Source: Gimesia sp. (GTDB lineage: Bacteria > Planctomycetota > Planctomycetia > Planctomycetales > Planctomycetaceae). Taken from it: 64,000 bases of DNA. Shown here piece after piece: positions 25,832-33,528 of the stretch. A program made the position numbers and the translations under genes. The stretch covers positions 186,001-250,000 of the forward strand of contig NZ_JAVJSQ010000031.1 in assembly GCF_040219335.1 (NCBI RefSeq), read 5' to 3'. The number at the start of each line of letters is the position of its first letter. Position 1 is the stretch's first letter. The notes beneath the pieces were generated by a model. That model saw only the letters and a program-made list of their open reading frames with translations. It was not told where the DNA came from and did no database searches.

Positions 25832-27718
25832 ATGCGCCCTAAAAACCCTCGAGTCGGCTCCAGTGTTGTTTCAGTTCTGGCAACCATCGCCTGTTTATCA
25901 ATCGTTCTGGCAGTCACGTTTTATCTGGTGAACCGCCAGCCTCAAGTGACCGTGGAAAAAGTGGAGGAGCAAATTCAGGCTCCTGCAGAAACCCCACTGG
26001 TCATGGAAGAACAACAGGAAGTTGTGGTCGTGCCGGAACAAACTCCTGAACCGGTTCAGGAAACGCCGCGAGTCACTCCTGAAGAAATGGTCGCCGCCCA
26101 ACTGGCTGCCGGCGAATTCGGTCAGGCGATTGAAACCGCAGAGACCGTCGCTGACCTCAATGAACGCACCATGCTGCTGAAGATGGTTGTCAAAGCCCAG
26201 ATGGATTCCGGCGACTTTGTTGCCGCCCTGGGAACGATCAACCGGATCCCGCTGGCAGAAGCCCGCTCGCAAGCGATGAGCGAACGGGCCCAGGCCATGT
26301 CACTGGCCGGGGGTTCTCAGCTGGCCGACTTCACCGAACTCATTCAGCTGATTCAGACACAGACTTCAGGTCTCTGGTCAGACACCGGGGAAGGTGATGG
26401 GGAAATCAGTCAGTTTTCCAGCGGGGTTAAGGTCGATCCCCACGGACTGCTGCATCAGATCAGTCAGCAGGAACGCAACGGACAGCTGGCAGCTCTGGGC
26501 ATTAAAGCCCGTCAGGCTAACCTGAATCAGAATGTCGCTCAGAACAGCCAGCTGCGTCTGGTTTCGCTGACACGTCTGGAACAGCAGGTAGAACAGTTAA
26601 TCGAAGAAGGTCGTTCTCCGGTCGAAACCATGAAAATGCTCGCCGGTCTGACCAAAGTTCAATACATCTTTGTTTACCCGGAAGAGAACGAAGTCGTGAT
26701 CGCCGGCCCGGCTGAAGCTTGGATCTACAACGAGCAGGGCCAGGCAGTGGGTGTCGAAAGTGGACGTCCCGTACTGCAGCTGGACGACCTCGTTACCGTA
26801 TTGCGGACCTTCTCTGACCAGGGTGAAAAAATCTTCGGCTGTTCTTTCGATCCCCGTCCTGAAGGACTGGCCCGTGTGAAAGAATTCGTCGCTCAGTCCA
26901 ATGCCCGTGGCCCTCTGCACGCTGGTGGCGGTGTGCGGAACTGGACCCGTCAGCTGAAGGATAAACTGGGCGTCCAGGACATCACTCAGTACGGTGTGCC
27001 TGACACTTCCCGTGTGGCTCGTGTTCTGATCGAAGCCGACTACCGGATGAAAATGATCGGGATCGGCAAACTGGACGCTGGTGCGAATATCCCCAGCTAC
27101 TTCGATCTGCTGGCCAAAGAAAACTCACAGTCGGCTCAGAAGCTGGAAGCACTTCGCTGGTGGCTGACCATGAAGTACGATTCCGTACTGCACAACCCAC
27201 AGCGGACCGCCTTCGAGCTGGTTGGCTCTTCTGTCCTCTGTCAGTCTGAAAACCAGATTGTGACCAAAGAAGGTCAGCGTCTGCAGACCGGTCAGGCCGA
27301 AAAGCTGAACCGTGAATTCGCTGCCAACTTCACAAAGCATTATCAGGAACTGGCCCAGAAAGATCTGGTTTACGCCGACCTGCAGAACATTTTCGATCTG
27401 GCCCTGGTCGCTGCCCTGATGCAGAACGAGCAACTGGCTAACCGTGCCGGCTGGGAAATGAATGCCTTCGCTGCGAACGGCATGTATCGTCCCGCTGAGT
27501 ACAAACCTGCTCACACGGTCGAAACGGTCGTCAATCACCGGGTCTACAACGGCAAAGACGTTGTGGTTCAGGTAGCCGGCGGTGTTCGCGTCGATACGGC
27601 ATCGGTCGTTAAGAACCAGAACAACCTGAAGGTCTCTCCCGAAGTGGGAGCAGTCTCCACCAAATCACAGGCCCCGGCGTTGCCCGTCGGTCGCTGGTGG
27701 TGGGATCTGGCTAACTGA
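25832..27718 (+). CDS. membrane-anchored DUF1598 protein
   Basis: A 628-residue protein of a family known essentially from Planctomycetota. A single membrane helix (about 13-32) is followed by a Glu/Pro-rich linker (40-85), a helical region with repeats of A/L/Q, and the DUF1598 region (about 255-620, including KVQYIFVYPEENEVVIAGPAE and CSFDPRPEGL). The C-terminal stretch ends in GGRVD-like and RWWWDL residues. Function unknown; the bulk should lie outside the cytoplasmic membrane. GGAGAG stands before the ATG at 25832. A strong hairpin terminator follows 20 bases after the stop. Confidence 0.85.
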   Translation: MRPKNPRVGSSVVSVLATIACLSIVLAVTFYLVNRQPQVTVEKVEEQIQAPAETPLVMEEQQEVVVVPEQTPEPVQETPRVTPEEMVAAQLAAGEFGQAIETAETVADLNERTMLLKMVVKAQMDSGDFVAALGTINRIPLAEARSQAMSERAQAMSLAGGSQLADFTELIQLIQTQTSGLWSDTGEGDGEISQFSSGVKVDPHGLLHQISQQERNGQLAALGIKARQANLNQNVAQNSQLRLVSLTRLEQQVEQLIEEGRSPVETMKMLAGLTKVQYIFVYPEENEVVIAGPAEAWIYNEQGQAVGVESGRPVLQLDDLVTVLRTFSDQGEKIFGCSFDPRPEGLARVKEFVAQSNARGPLHAGGGVRNWTRQLKDKLGVQDITQYGVPDTSRVARVLIEADYRMKMIGIGKLDAGANIPSYFDLLAKENSQSAQKLEALRWWLTMKYDSVLHNPQRTAFELVGSSVLCQSENQIVTKEGQRLQTGQAEKLNREFAANFTKHYQELAQKDLVYADLQNIFDLALVAALMQNEQLANRAGWEMNAFAANGMYRPAEYKPAHTVETVVNHRVYNGKDVVVQVAGGVRVDTASVVKNQNNLKVSPEVGAVSTKSQAPALPVGRWWWDLAN

Positions 27719-27738
27719 GATCAGTTCACCAGAAACAG

Positions 27739-27782
27739 AAAAAAAAAAAACGCGGTCCCCAACAGGGCCGCGTTTTTTTTTG
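27739..27782 (+). terminator. strong, probably bidirectional intrinsic terminator
   Basis: AACGCGGTCC pairs with GGGCCGCGTT (one G-U) across a short loop; a run of A precedes and nine T follow. It stops the DUF1598 transcript and, read leftward, also the convergent sulfatase transcript ending at 27797. Confidence 0.9.
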
Positions 27783-27796
27783 GAGTGGGCTTTCGC

Positions 27797-29218
27797 TTAT
27801 TTCACATAGCCTTTGATGCCAACCGGCTTGAGGGTCTGCGGAAAGTCGCGGGGTTCCGTGTGAGCCTGCTGCATGACTTTCGTCATCTGTTTGACTTTCT
27901 CCGGATGCTGCTCAGCCAGATTCTTCGTCTCGCCGATATCCTGGTTCAGATTGTAGAGTTCAATCGGCCGGTTCATCCGGTTCTGTACTGCCTTCCAGTC
28001 TCCCATCCGCAGTGCCCGGGAACGAATCGTACCTTTGGTGTATTCCCAGTAAAGGTAATCATGTTTTTTCTGAGTTCCCTTCCCGAGCAGCGTCGGCACA
28101 AAGGAGATGCCGTCAATGTCGACTCCGTCGGGAACTTTAGTGCCTGCGACCTGCGCGAACGTTGGCAGGATATCCCAGAAACCGATCTGCAGTTCGGAAG
28201 TGGTCCCCGGGGCAATCTTACCGGGCCAACTGGCGATAAAGGGCACCCGCAGGCCGCCTTCATACATGGTTCCCTTATGGCCTTTGAGGGGTGCATTGCC
28301 GTCAAAGAAATCGGTCATCTCTTTCCAGTTGCCCCCCTGCCCTCCATTGTCGGAAGTGAAAATCAGCAGTGTGTTATCGCGGATGCCCAGCTGCTCCAAC
28401 AGGGTGACAATTTCACCCACATGATCATCCAGTCGAGAGACCATGCCAGCGAAGGTGGTCAGGCCATCTTCAGAACCGATGTAACCGGGACGCGGATCCG
28501 GAATGTCCTGCTTGGGGAATTTTCCCTGGTAGGGGCGCTCGGATTCCTCGGGCACCACCAGCTCCACGTGAGGCAGAATGTAAGGCAGGTAAGCGAAGAA
28601 GGGTTGATCCTTGTTTTTGCGGATGAATGACTTGGCGTCTTCGTGAATCAGGTCATGAATGTATGTGCCCCGCCCGCCGTTTTCGTTCTCGGGGAGCATC
28701 ACCTTGTCGTCATTCCGCCAGATCCAGTAAGGATAGTAAAAGTGGGCATGCACCTGCAGGAGCTGACCGGTAAACTGATCGAAGCCCTGCTGTGTCGGTC
28801 GGCCGGGGGTGCCTTCATAGCCGAGTCCCCACTTGCCGAAACAGCCGGTGGCGTAGCCGGCTGATTTCAATACTTCGGCAACGGTCTTGTCTTCTTCGTA
28901 GAGCAGCTGATTCAGATCATTGGCGCGGACCGCGGTGTGCCCGGTATGCTGACCGGTCATTAGCACACTTCGCGAAGGCTGGCAGACCATGCTGCCGGCG
29001 TAGGCCTGAGTAAACTTCATGCCGTCAGCTGCCAGCTGATCGATGTGAGGTGTTTTGATTTTAGTCTGACCGTAACAACCGAGTTCTGCATACCCGAGAT
29101 CATCGGCCATGATGAAAATGATGTTGGGTTTCTGCGCGTCCGCAGCGCGGCTGTCTGTCGGTTGAGACAGGTCCAGACAGCTGAGGACAGCCAGTAGTAA
29201 GAAACAACGTCGAAGCAT
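27797..29218 (-). CDS. exported arylsulfatase-type sulfatase
   Basis: A 473-residue enzyme that hydrolyses sulfate esters, probably of sulfated polysaccharides. A signal peptide (1-25, cleavage near SRA-AD) precedes the sulfatase fold starting PNIIFIMADDLG, with the metal aspartates D39 and D40. The formylglycine signature is C79-Q-P-S-R83, so C79 is expected to be converted by a formylglycine-generating enzyme. FTSDNGGQGG carries further metal ligands, and KGTMYEGGLRVP is typical. Planctomycetes carry dozens of such genes. AGGGA precedes the ATG. The gene diverges from the structured region at 29322-29725. Confidence 0.93.
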   Translation of the reverse strand: MLRRCFLLLAVLSCLDLSQPTDSRAADAQKPNIIFIMADDLGYAELGCYGQTKIKTPHIDQLAADGMKFTQAYAGSMVCQPSRSVLMTGQHTGHTAVRANDLNQLLYEEDKTVAEVLKSAGYATGCFGKWGLGYEGTPGRPTQQGFDQFTGQLLQVHAHFYYPYWIWRNDDKVMLPENENGGRGTYIHDLIHEDAKSFIRKNKDQPFFAYLPYILPHVELVVPEESERPYQGKFPKQDIPDPRPGYIGSEDGLTTFAGMVSRLDDHVGEIVTLLEQLGIRDNTLLIFTSDNGGQGGNWKEMTDFFDGNAPLKGHKGTMYEGGLRVPFIASWPGKIAPGTTSELQIGFWDILPTFAQVAGTKVPDGVDIDGISFVPTLLGKGTQKKHDYLYWEYTKGTIRSRALRMGDWKAVQNRMNRPIELYNLNQDIGETKNLAEQHPEKVKQMTKVMQQAHTEPRDFPQTLKPVGIKGYVK

Positions 29219-29321
29219 TATGCCATTCCCTTTCGAATGTATGGATTTGGTTTGTTTTTGAAAGATTTACATGTGTTAAATGTTTTGAAAACTCAAATTG
29301 AAAAAACGCTTTGAATTGGTC

Positions 29322-29350
29322 TTGACCGATTCGAGGGTACCTTCTATTCT
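29322..29350 (+). promoter_or_regulatory. sigma-70-like promoter of the putative small RNA
   Basis: TTGACC at 29322-29327 and TATTCT at 29345-29350 are separated by exactly 17 bases. The boxes match five of six and four of six consensus positions. No protein gene follows on this strand, but hairpins and a terminator do. Confidence 0.5.
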
Positions 29351-29356
29351 CCCCGC

Positions 29357-29546
29357 ACCATTAACGTTCAAGTTAATGAAATCAATTTCGAGAAGACAAT
29401 TCCTGTTACTATCACACCTCAGAATGACAGTTATCATTCTCTGTTTCAACCTTCAAGCAAATACCGGTGTTCGTTGAGTGATTTCATTCACTCAACGGAA
29501 AGATCGAATGCCCGAGGCACGGACGCTGAGGCATCGATCTTTTTTG
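29357..29546 (+). ncRNA. putative structured small RNA of about 190 nt
   Basis: Downstream of the promoter-like boxes lie consecutive hairpins: TTAAC/GTTAA (29361-29376), AGAATGA/TCATTCT (29421-29440), and a perfect ten-base stem CGTTGAGTGA/TCACTCAACG (29472-29497). The stretch ends in a 13-base stem with one bulge (29499-29542) followed by six T, a good intrinsic terminator. No open frame with a ribosome site crosses it. The layout (promoter, several stems, terminator) is that of a small RNA; I do not recognise the family. The region lies between the divergent sulfatase and the 3' end of glgC, so a leader role for a protein gene is unlikely. Confidence 0.5.
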
Positions 29547-29614
29547 AAGTCACTCCAGACTGATACCTGCCAGACCGTGAATAACAGGATGAAAATTTAA
29601 GGCGAACAATCGCC

Positions 29615-29669
29615 TCCCGGAAGTGGTGCATGTCCTTCCCCCCCTGGGCTACTGCTTCCGGGAATTTTT
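29615..29669 (+). terminator. second hairpin with T-run, downstream of the putative small RNA
   Basis: TCCCGGAAG (29615-29623) pairs with CTTCCGGGA (29655-29663), followed by ATTTTT. The loop is 31 bases, long for a simple terminator, so it could be part of a second RNA. GGCGA/TCGCC (29601-29614) forms a small stem directly before it. Confidence 0.4.
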
Positions 29670-29675
29670 ATGCGC

Positions 29676-29723
29676 AAAGGCCCGTCTCGTTGAGAAACTC
29701 ACGAGACGGGCCTTTTGTTTTTT
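29676..29723 (+). terminator. perfect 15-bp hairpin terminator
   Basis: AAAGGCCCGTCTCGT (29676-29690) and its exact complement (29701-29715) flank a ten-base loop, with TTTTGTTTTTT running through and after the right arm. The T-run faces rightward, so it stops rightward transcription before it enters glgC from behind; the stem may also serve the leftward glgC transcript. Confidence 0.8.
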
Positions 29724-29743
29724 GCATTCGTTCCGGATCAGTT

Positions 29744-30979
29744 TCAACCCTCTTCGGGGAAACCATCCATCTTGCCGATTACGACGATGCCGGATTCAGA
29801 AACGGTAAAGCCCCGTTTTTTATCCTGCTCCAGGTCATAGCCGATCTCGCAGCCTTTGGGGATCGAAACCCCTTTATCGATGATCGCATTCCGGATCTTG
29901 GCATGTCGCCCGACGTTCACGCCGGAGAAGAGAATCGAATTATCGACCTCGGCCCAGCTGTTGACGCGGACATTGGAGGAGATGATCGACTGGCTCACGC
30001 GACCACCGGAAATGATCGACCCCGGACAGACCATACTGTCGACCGCCTGCCCGACGCGGGGCTTGGAACCTTCGCTCTGGGCGAAGACGAATTTCGGTGG
30101 TGGATCGGGTGCCTGGTACGAGCGAATCGGCCAGGTGTTATCGTACAGATTCAGCTGCGGATGCACGGAAATCAGGTCCATATTGGCTTCGTAGTAAGCG
30201 TCAATGGTTCCCACATCCCGCCAGTAATAGCCGTCGCCTGTGTTCTTATCCTGGAAGGGATAGGCACGGATCAGGTGGTCATCAATAATCGAGGGAATGA
30301 TGTTCTTACCAAAATCGTGCGCGCTGTCGAGCTGAGTGGCATCGTAGCAGAGGCGTTCGAACAGGAAATTGGTGTTGAAGACATAAATCCCCATCGAAGC
30401 CAGACTCTTATCCGGATGAGTCGGCATCGGGGCAGGTGAAGCGGGTTTTTCTTCGAACTTGACGACCCGCATGTCATCATCGACGCCCATGACGCCGAAC
30501 TGGGTTGCTTCGGTGCGGTCCACGGGAATACACCCGATAGTGACTTCGGCCCCTGATTCACGGTGATCGTTGATCAGTTTTGAGTAATCCATTTTATAAA
30601 TGTGATCGCCGGAGAGAATCAGAATGTAATCAGAGCGGGCACGTTCGATGGTATAGATATTCTGATAGACGGCGTCAGCGGTTCCCTGGTACCACTGTTC
30701 GTCAATTCGCTGCTGGGGAGGCAGGACATCGATGAACTCATTCAACTCCCGGCAGAGGAATCGCCAGCCCAGGTTGATATGACGATCGAGACTGGCAGCC
30801 TTGTACTGAGTCAGAATCAGAACCCGCCGCAGTCCACTGTTGATACAGTTGGAAAGGGTAAAATCGATAATCCGGTAACCGCCTCCGAACGGTACCGCAG
30901 GTTTCGCCCGATCCCGGGTGAGAGGCTCAAGGCGCGATCCCTTGCCTCCTGCCAGTATCAATGCCAGGACGTTCCGCAT
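29744..30979 (-). CDS. glgC: glucose-1-phosphate adenylyltransferase (ADP-glucose pyrophosphorylase)
   Basis: A 411-residue enzyme that makes ADP-glucose from ATP and glucose-1-phosphate, the committed step of glycogen synthesis. The nucleotide-binding start LILAGGKGSRLEPLT, the AKPAVPFGG element, LSGDHIYKMDY, the sugar-phosphate site with KFEEKP, and GIYVFN are all present; the C-terminal third is the left-handed beta-helix typical of the family. The start is ATG 30979 with a strong CAGGAGGA ribosome site eight bases upstream; an ATG at 31072 would add an unrelated leader. A perfect palindrome lies 52-68 bases upstream. Its product feeds the GlgA encoded at 13.4-14.9 kb. Confidence 0.96.
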   Translation of the reverse strand: MRNVLALILAGGKGSRLEPLTRDRAKPAVPFGGGYRIIDFTLSNCINSGLRRVLILTQYKAASLDRHINLGWRFLCRELNEFIDVLPPQQRIDEQWYQGTADAVYQNIYTIERARSDYILILSGDHIYKMDYSKLINDHRESGAEVTIGCIPVDRTEATQFGVMGVDDDMRVVKFEEKPASPAPMPTHPDKSLASMGIYVFNTNFLFERLCYDATQLDSAHDFGKNIIPSIIDDHLIRAYPFQDKNTGDGYYWRDVGTIDAYYEANMDLISVHPQLNLYDNTWPIRSYQAPDPPPKFVFAQSEGSKPRVGQAVDSMVCPGSIISGGRVSQSIISSNVRVNSWAEVDNSILFSGVNVGRHAKIRNAIIDKGVSIPKGCEIGYDLEQDKKRGFTVSESGIVVIGKMDGFPEEG

Positions 30980-31030
30980 AGCTATTCCTCCTGAATATGG
31001 AACAAGGTTAAGCGAAGACACCTTCGTTCC

Positions 31031-31047
31031 ATCAAAATGATTTTGAT
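31031..31047. promoter_or_regulatory. 17-bp perfect palindrome upstream of glgC, candidate operator
   Basis: ATCAAAAT-G-ATTTTGAT reads identically on both strands around a central G. It lies between the divergent glgC and the small ORF/methyltransferase genes and overlaps a possible leftward -35 (TTGATG), a position suited to a repressor site. Confidence 0.5.
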
Positions 31048-31143
31048 GATGACTCAGCCTATGTTGTATCATCCTCTGCGCATGAAAGGAATTCTAAAAA
31101 ACTCTGTTTTGCAGAAGTTCATTTTTCTTCAGGAAGTTTCACC

Positions 31144-31251
31144 ATGACAGAGTGTCTGGTTGAAACACCGCACAATTCGGAATGGCAACTTGATGAACTT
31201 CAGACAGAATTAACGCTTGCGGCTTCTCTCCCGGAATCGATCGATTTATAA
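31144..31251 (+). CDS. possible 35-residue small protein
   Basis: ATG at 31144 to TAA at 31251, preceded by AGGAAG at 31131-31136, seven bases from the ATG, which is ideal. The product (MTECLVETP...LPESIDL) is acidic, has a single cysteine and no membrane segment, and could form one short helix. It ends 46 bases before the methyltransferase ATG on the same strand and could be a leader peptide or a small partner. I recognise no family, and chance cannot be excluded. Confidence 0.35.
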   Translation: MTECLVETPHNSEWQLDELQTELTLAASLPESIDL

Positions 31252-31297
31252 TTTCGCGTGTTCGACTCTCACCTTCCAGATTGCGGAGAATGCATCC

Positions 31298-31960
31298 ATG
31301 AGCACCACTGACGAAAAACTCACCAAGTCCTTCTATGATCGCATCAGCCATTCTTATGACGCGCTCGCCGATTCCAACGAGCATGTGGCGCGTGAAAAAG
31401 GGTTGGCAGCCCTGGCTGTTTCAGAAGGAGAGACAGTGCTGGAAATCGGGTACGGCACCGGACATTCGCTGGTCGCTTTGGCAGAAGCAGTCGGAGAGAG
31501 TGGCCAGGTCTGCGGGGTGGATATCTCCGACGGCATGCAGAAAGTCTCGGAAAAACGCGTAGCCGAGGCAGGTCTGGCCGATCGGGTCAAACTGTCGGTC
31601 GCCAATACGCCTCCGCTGCCTTTCGAAGACAACACCTTCGATGCGGTCAGCATGAGCTTTACCCTGGAACTGTTTCCGCTGGTGACTATTCCGGAGGTGC
31701 TGCAGGAAATCCGCAGGGTCCTGAAACCGGGAGGACGCCTGGGCGTGGTCTCAATGGCTCTGACCCAGGCAGGGGAAAAAGACAGTATCCTCGAGAAAAC
31801 CTACAAATGGATGCACCAGCACTTCCCGCATATCGTGGACTGCCAGCCGATTGATGCCATCGGGTATCTGAAAGAATCCGGCTTTGAGATCAAGGAAGAG
31901 AACAACCTCGAAATCTGGACCATGCCGGTTGCAGTCCTGGTGGGCGTTTCCCCAGCCTGA
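31298..31960 (+). CDS. class I SAM-dependent methyltransferase (UbiE/Methyltransf_11 type)
   Basis: A 220-residue protein started at ATG 31298, where GGAGA lies nine bases upstream; the open frame begins earlier without a ribosome site. Motif I VLEIGYGTGHSLVAL, the acidic end of strand 2 (VDISDGM), and the post-motif block LPFEDNTFDAVSMSFTLELF fit Methyltransf_11 enzymes close to UbiE/Coq5. Substrate unknown: quinones, lipids or small metabolites are all possible. It stands downstream of a possible 35-residue ORF and diverges from glgC. Confidence 0.88.
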   Translation: MSTTDEKLTKSFYDRISHSYDALADSNEHVAREKGLAALAVSEGETVLEIGYGTGHSLVALAEAVGESGQVCGVDISDGMQKVSEKRVAEAGLADRVKLSVANTPPLPFEDNTFDAVSMSFTLELFPLVTIPEVLQEIRRVLKPGGRLGVVSMALTQAGEKDSILEKTYKWMHQHFPHIVDCQPIDAIGYLKESGFEIKEENNLEIWTMPVAVLVGVSPA

Positions 31961-31963
31961 TAG

Positions 31964-32000
31964 AGCGGGGGTGGGCTGTTCCCGCTGCAGGGTGTTTTTA
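31964..32000 (+). terminator. weak hairpin behind the methyltransferase gene
   Basis: AGCGGG (31964-31969) and CCCGCT (31981-31986) form a six-base stem, followed after ten bases by TTTTT. Short stem and displaced T-run make this a weak candidate. Confidence 0.3.
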
Positions 32001-32095
32001 CTGGCGATGCGGGTACGTATTTCGTAAGATATCAGTCTAACCCAATACGCCCCGCCCGTAAGTTAAACTCACGCCTTGCAGACTGGAACCTCAAC

Positions 32096-33454
32096 ATGAA
32101 ATCACGCGCTTACACTTCGGCATTTGCCCTGTTCTGTTTTGTCGTCAGCTCTGTTCAATCGGGGCTCGCTGAAGAGAAACAGGAGCCACTGGAATTACCG
32201 CGGGTCGAGGCGTCCTACCATCCACCCTATTATTCGACCACTTACGAGCAACCAGAGAATCCCGCTGAAGGACAGCTGCAGATCGGCGTGACGTATACGC
32301 TCTGGATTCCCGAGGGACTCAAGCAGGTCCGCGGAATTATCGTTCATCAGCACGGTTGCGGTGAAGGGTCTTGCAAGGGAAGCGTCACCGCTGCTCATGA
32401 CCTGCACTGGCAGGAACTGGCCCGCCGCAACGGATGTGCTCTTTTGGGGCCGAGCTTCCACCAGGTACAGGCTCAGAACTGCCGACTGTGGTGTGACCCG
32501 CGGAACGGGTCCAGCCAGGTCTTCACCGACTCGCTCAAGAAGCTGGCGGAGCTCTCCGGTCATCCGGAAGTTGCGACGGCTCCGTGGTGTCTCTGGGGCC
32601 ATTCGGGGGGCGGATTCTGGTCGAGCCTGATGCAGATGCAGTACCCCGAACGAATTGTCGCGATCTGGTTCCAGTCTGGTACCGCCTTTGGTTACTGGAC
32701 GAAAGGTGAGATTGAGGCTCCCACGATTCCCGAGGCAGCGATGCAGATTCCGATGATGGCCAATCCGGGTTTCAAAGAGAAAGGTCACGAACGGTTCCGT
32801 CGCGCCTGGGATGGCAGTCTGGCGATGTTCAAAGCCTATCGTGCCAAAGGAGCTCCGATCGGCTTTGCCCCGGATCCTCGTACGGGACACGAAACCGGGG
32901 ACTCACGCTACCTGGCGATTCCCTTCTTCGACGCCTGTCTCAAGCTGCGCCTCCCGGACCAGGTGGGATCGGCGCTGAAAAAAGTGGATGTTGAGCAGGG
33001 CTGGCTGGCACCGCTGAACAGCGAAGAGACGCCGGTTCCCTTTGATCAATATTCCGGAGACAAGGCGACCGCCGTCTGGTTGCCCAATCAAACCGTCGCG
33101 CTGGCCTGGCTCGACTTTGTGAAAACCGGTGCTGTCGAAGATCAGACACCCCCGCCTGCACCGACCAACGTCAAAGTCGACTCAAAGACCGGTACCATCA
33201 CCTGGAACGCGGGTACGGATTTTGAAAGCGGTCTGCAACAATTTCTGGTTCAACGCGATGGAAAGACCATCGGTCAGGTTCCCGAAAAACCGACGAATCG
33301 CTTCGGACGCCCGCTGTTTCAGAATATGAGCTACGGTGATACTCCCGTATTGCCGCTGCTGAAGTTTCAGTTCGTGGACAAAACTGCTGAACCAGGGCAG
33401 GCGCATCAGTATGAAGTGATTTCCGTCAACACGGCAGGGCTGAAATCCGAGTAA
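32096..33454 (+). CDS. exported alpha/beta hydrolase (esterase-like) with C-terminal fibronectin-like domain
   Basis: A 452-residue protein with a signal peptide (about 1-25). The alpha/beta-hydrolase core spans about 60-300: an oxyanion-region stretch IIVHQHGCGEGSCKG and the nucleophile elbow G168-H-S170-G-G; several cysteines (88, 93, 114, 129, 133) could form disulfides. The region from about 355 to the end (PPPAPTNVKV...TITWNAGTD) looks like a fibronectin type III module. Such proteins often act on polysaccharide esters or polymers; the substrate is unknown. It converges on the glycosyltransferase gene. Confidence 0.82.
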   Translation: MKSRAYTSAFALFCFVVSSVQSGLAEEKQEPLELPRVEASYHPPYYSTTYEQPENPAEGQLQIGVTYTLWIPEGLKQVRGIIVHQHGCGEGSCKGSVTAAHDLHWQELARRNGCALLGPSFHQVQAQNCRLWCDPRNGSSQVFTDSLKKLAELSGHPEVATAPWCLWGHSGGGFWSSLMQMQYPERIVAIWFQSGTAFGYWTKGEIEAPTIPEAAMQIPMMANPGFKEKGHERFRRAWDGSLAMFKAYRAKGAPIGFAPDPRTGHETGDSRYLAIPFFDACLKLRLPDQVGSALKKVDVEQGWLAPLNSEETPVPFDQYSGDKATAVWLPNQTVALAWLDFVKTGAVEDQTPPPAPTNVKVDSKTGTITWNAGTDFESGLQQFLVQRDGKTIGQVPEKPTNRFGRPLFQNMSYGDTPVLPLLKFQFVDKTAEPGQAHQYEVISVNTAGLKSE

Positions 33455-33528
33455 GCTTAGAGATTCTGAGGGCACATACCCCGGAGGCTGATATGAACAC
33501 ATTGAGGCCGCGAGTTACATTTCCGGTT

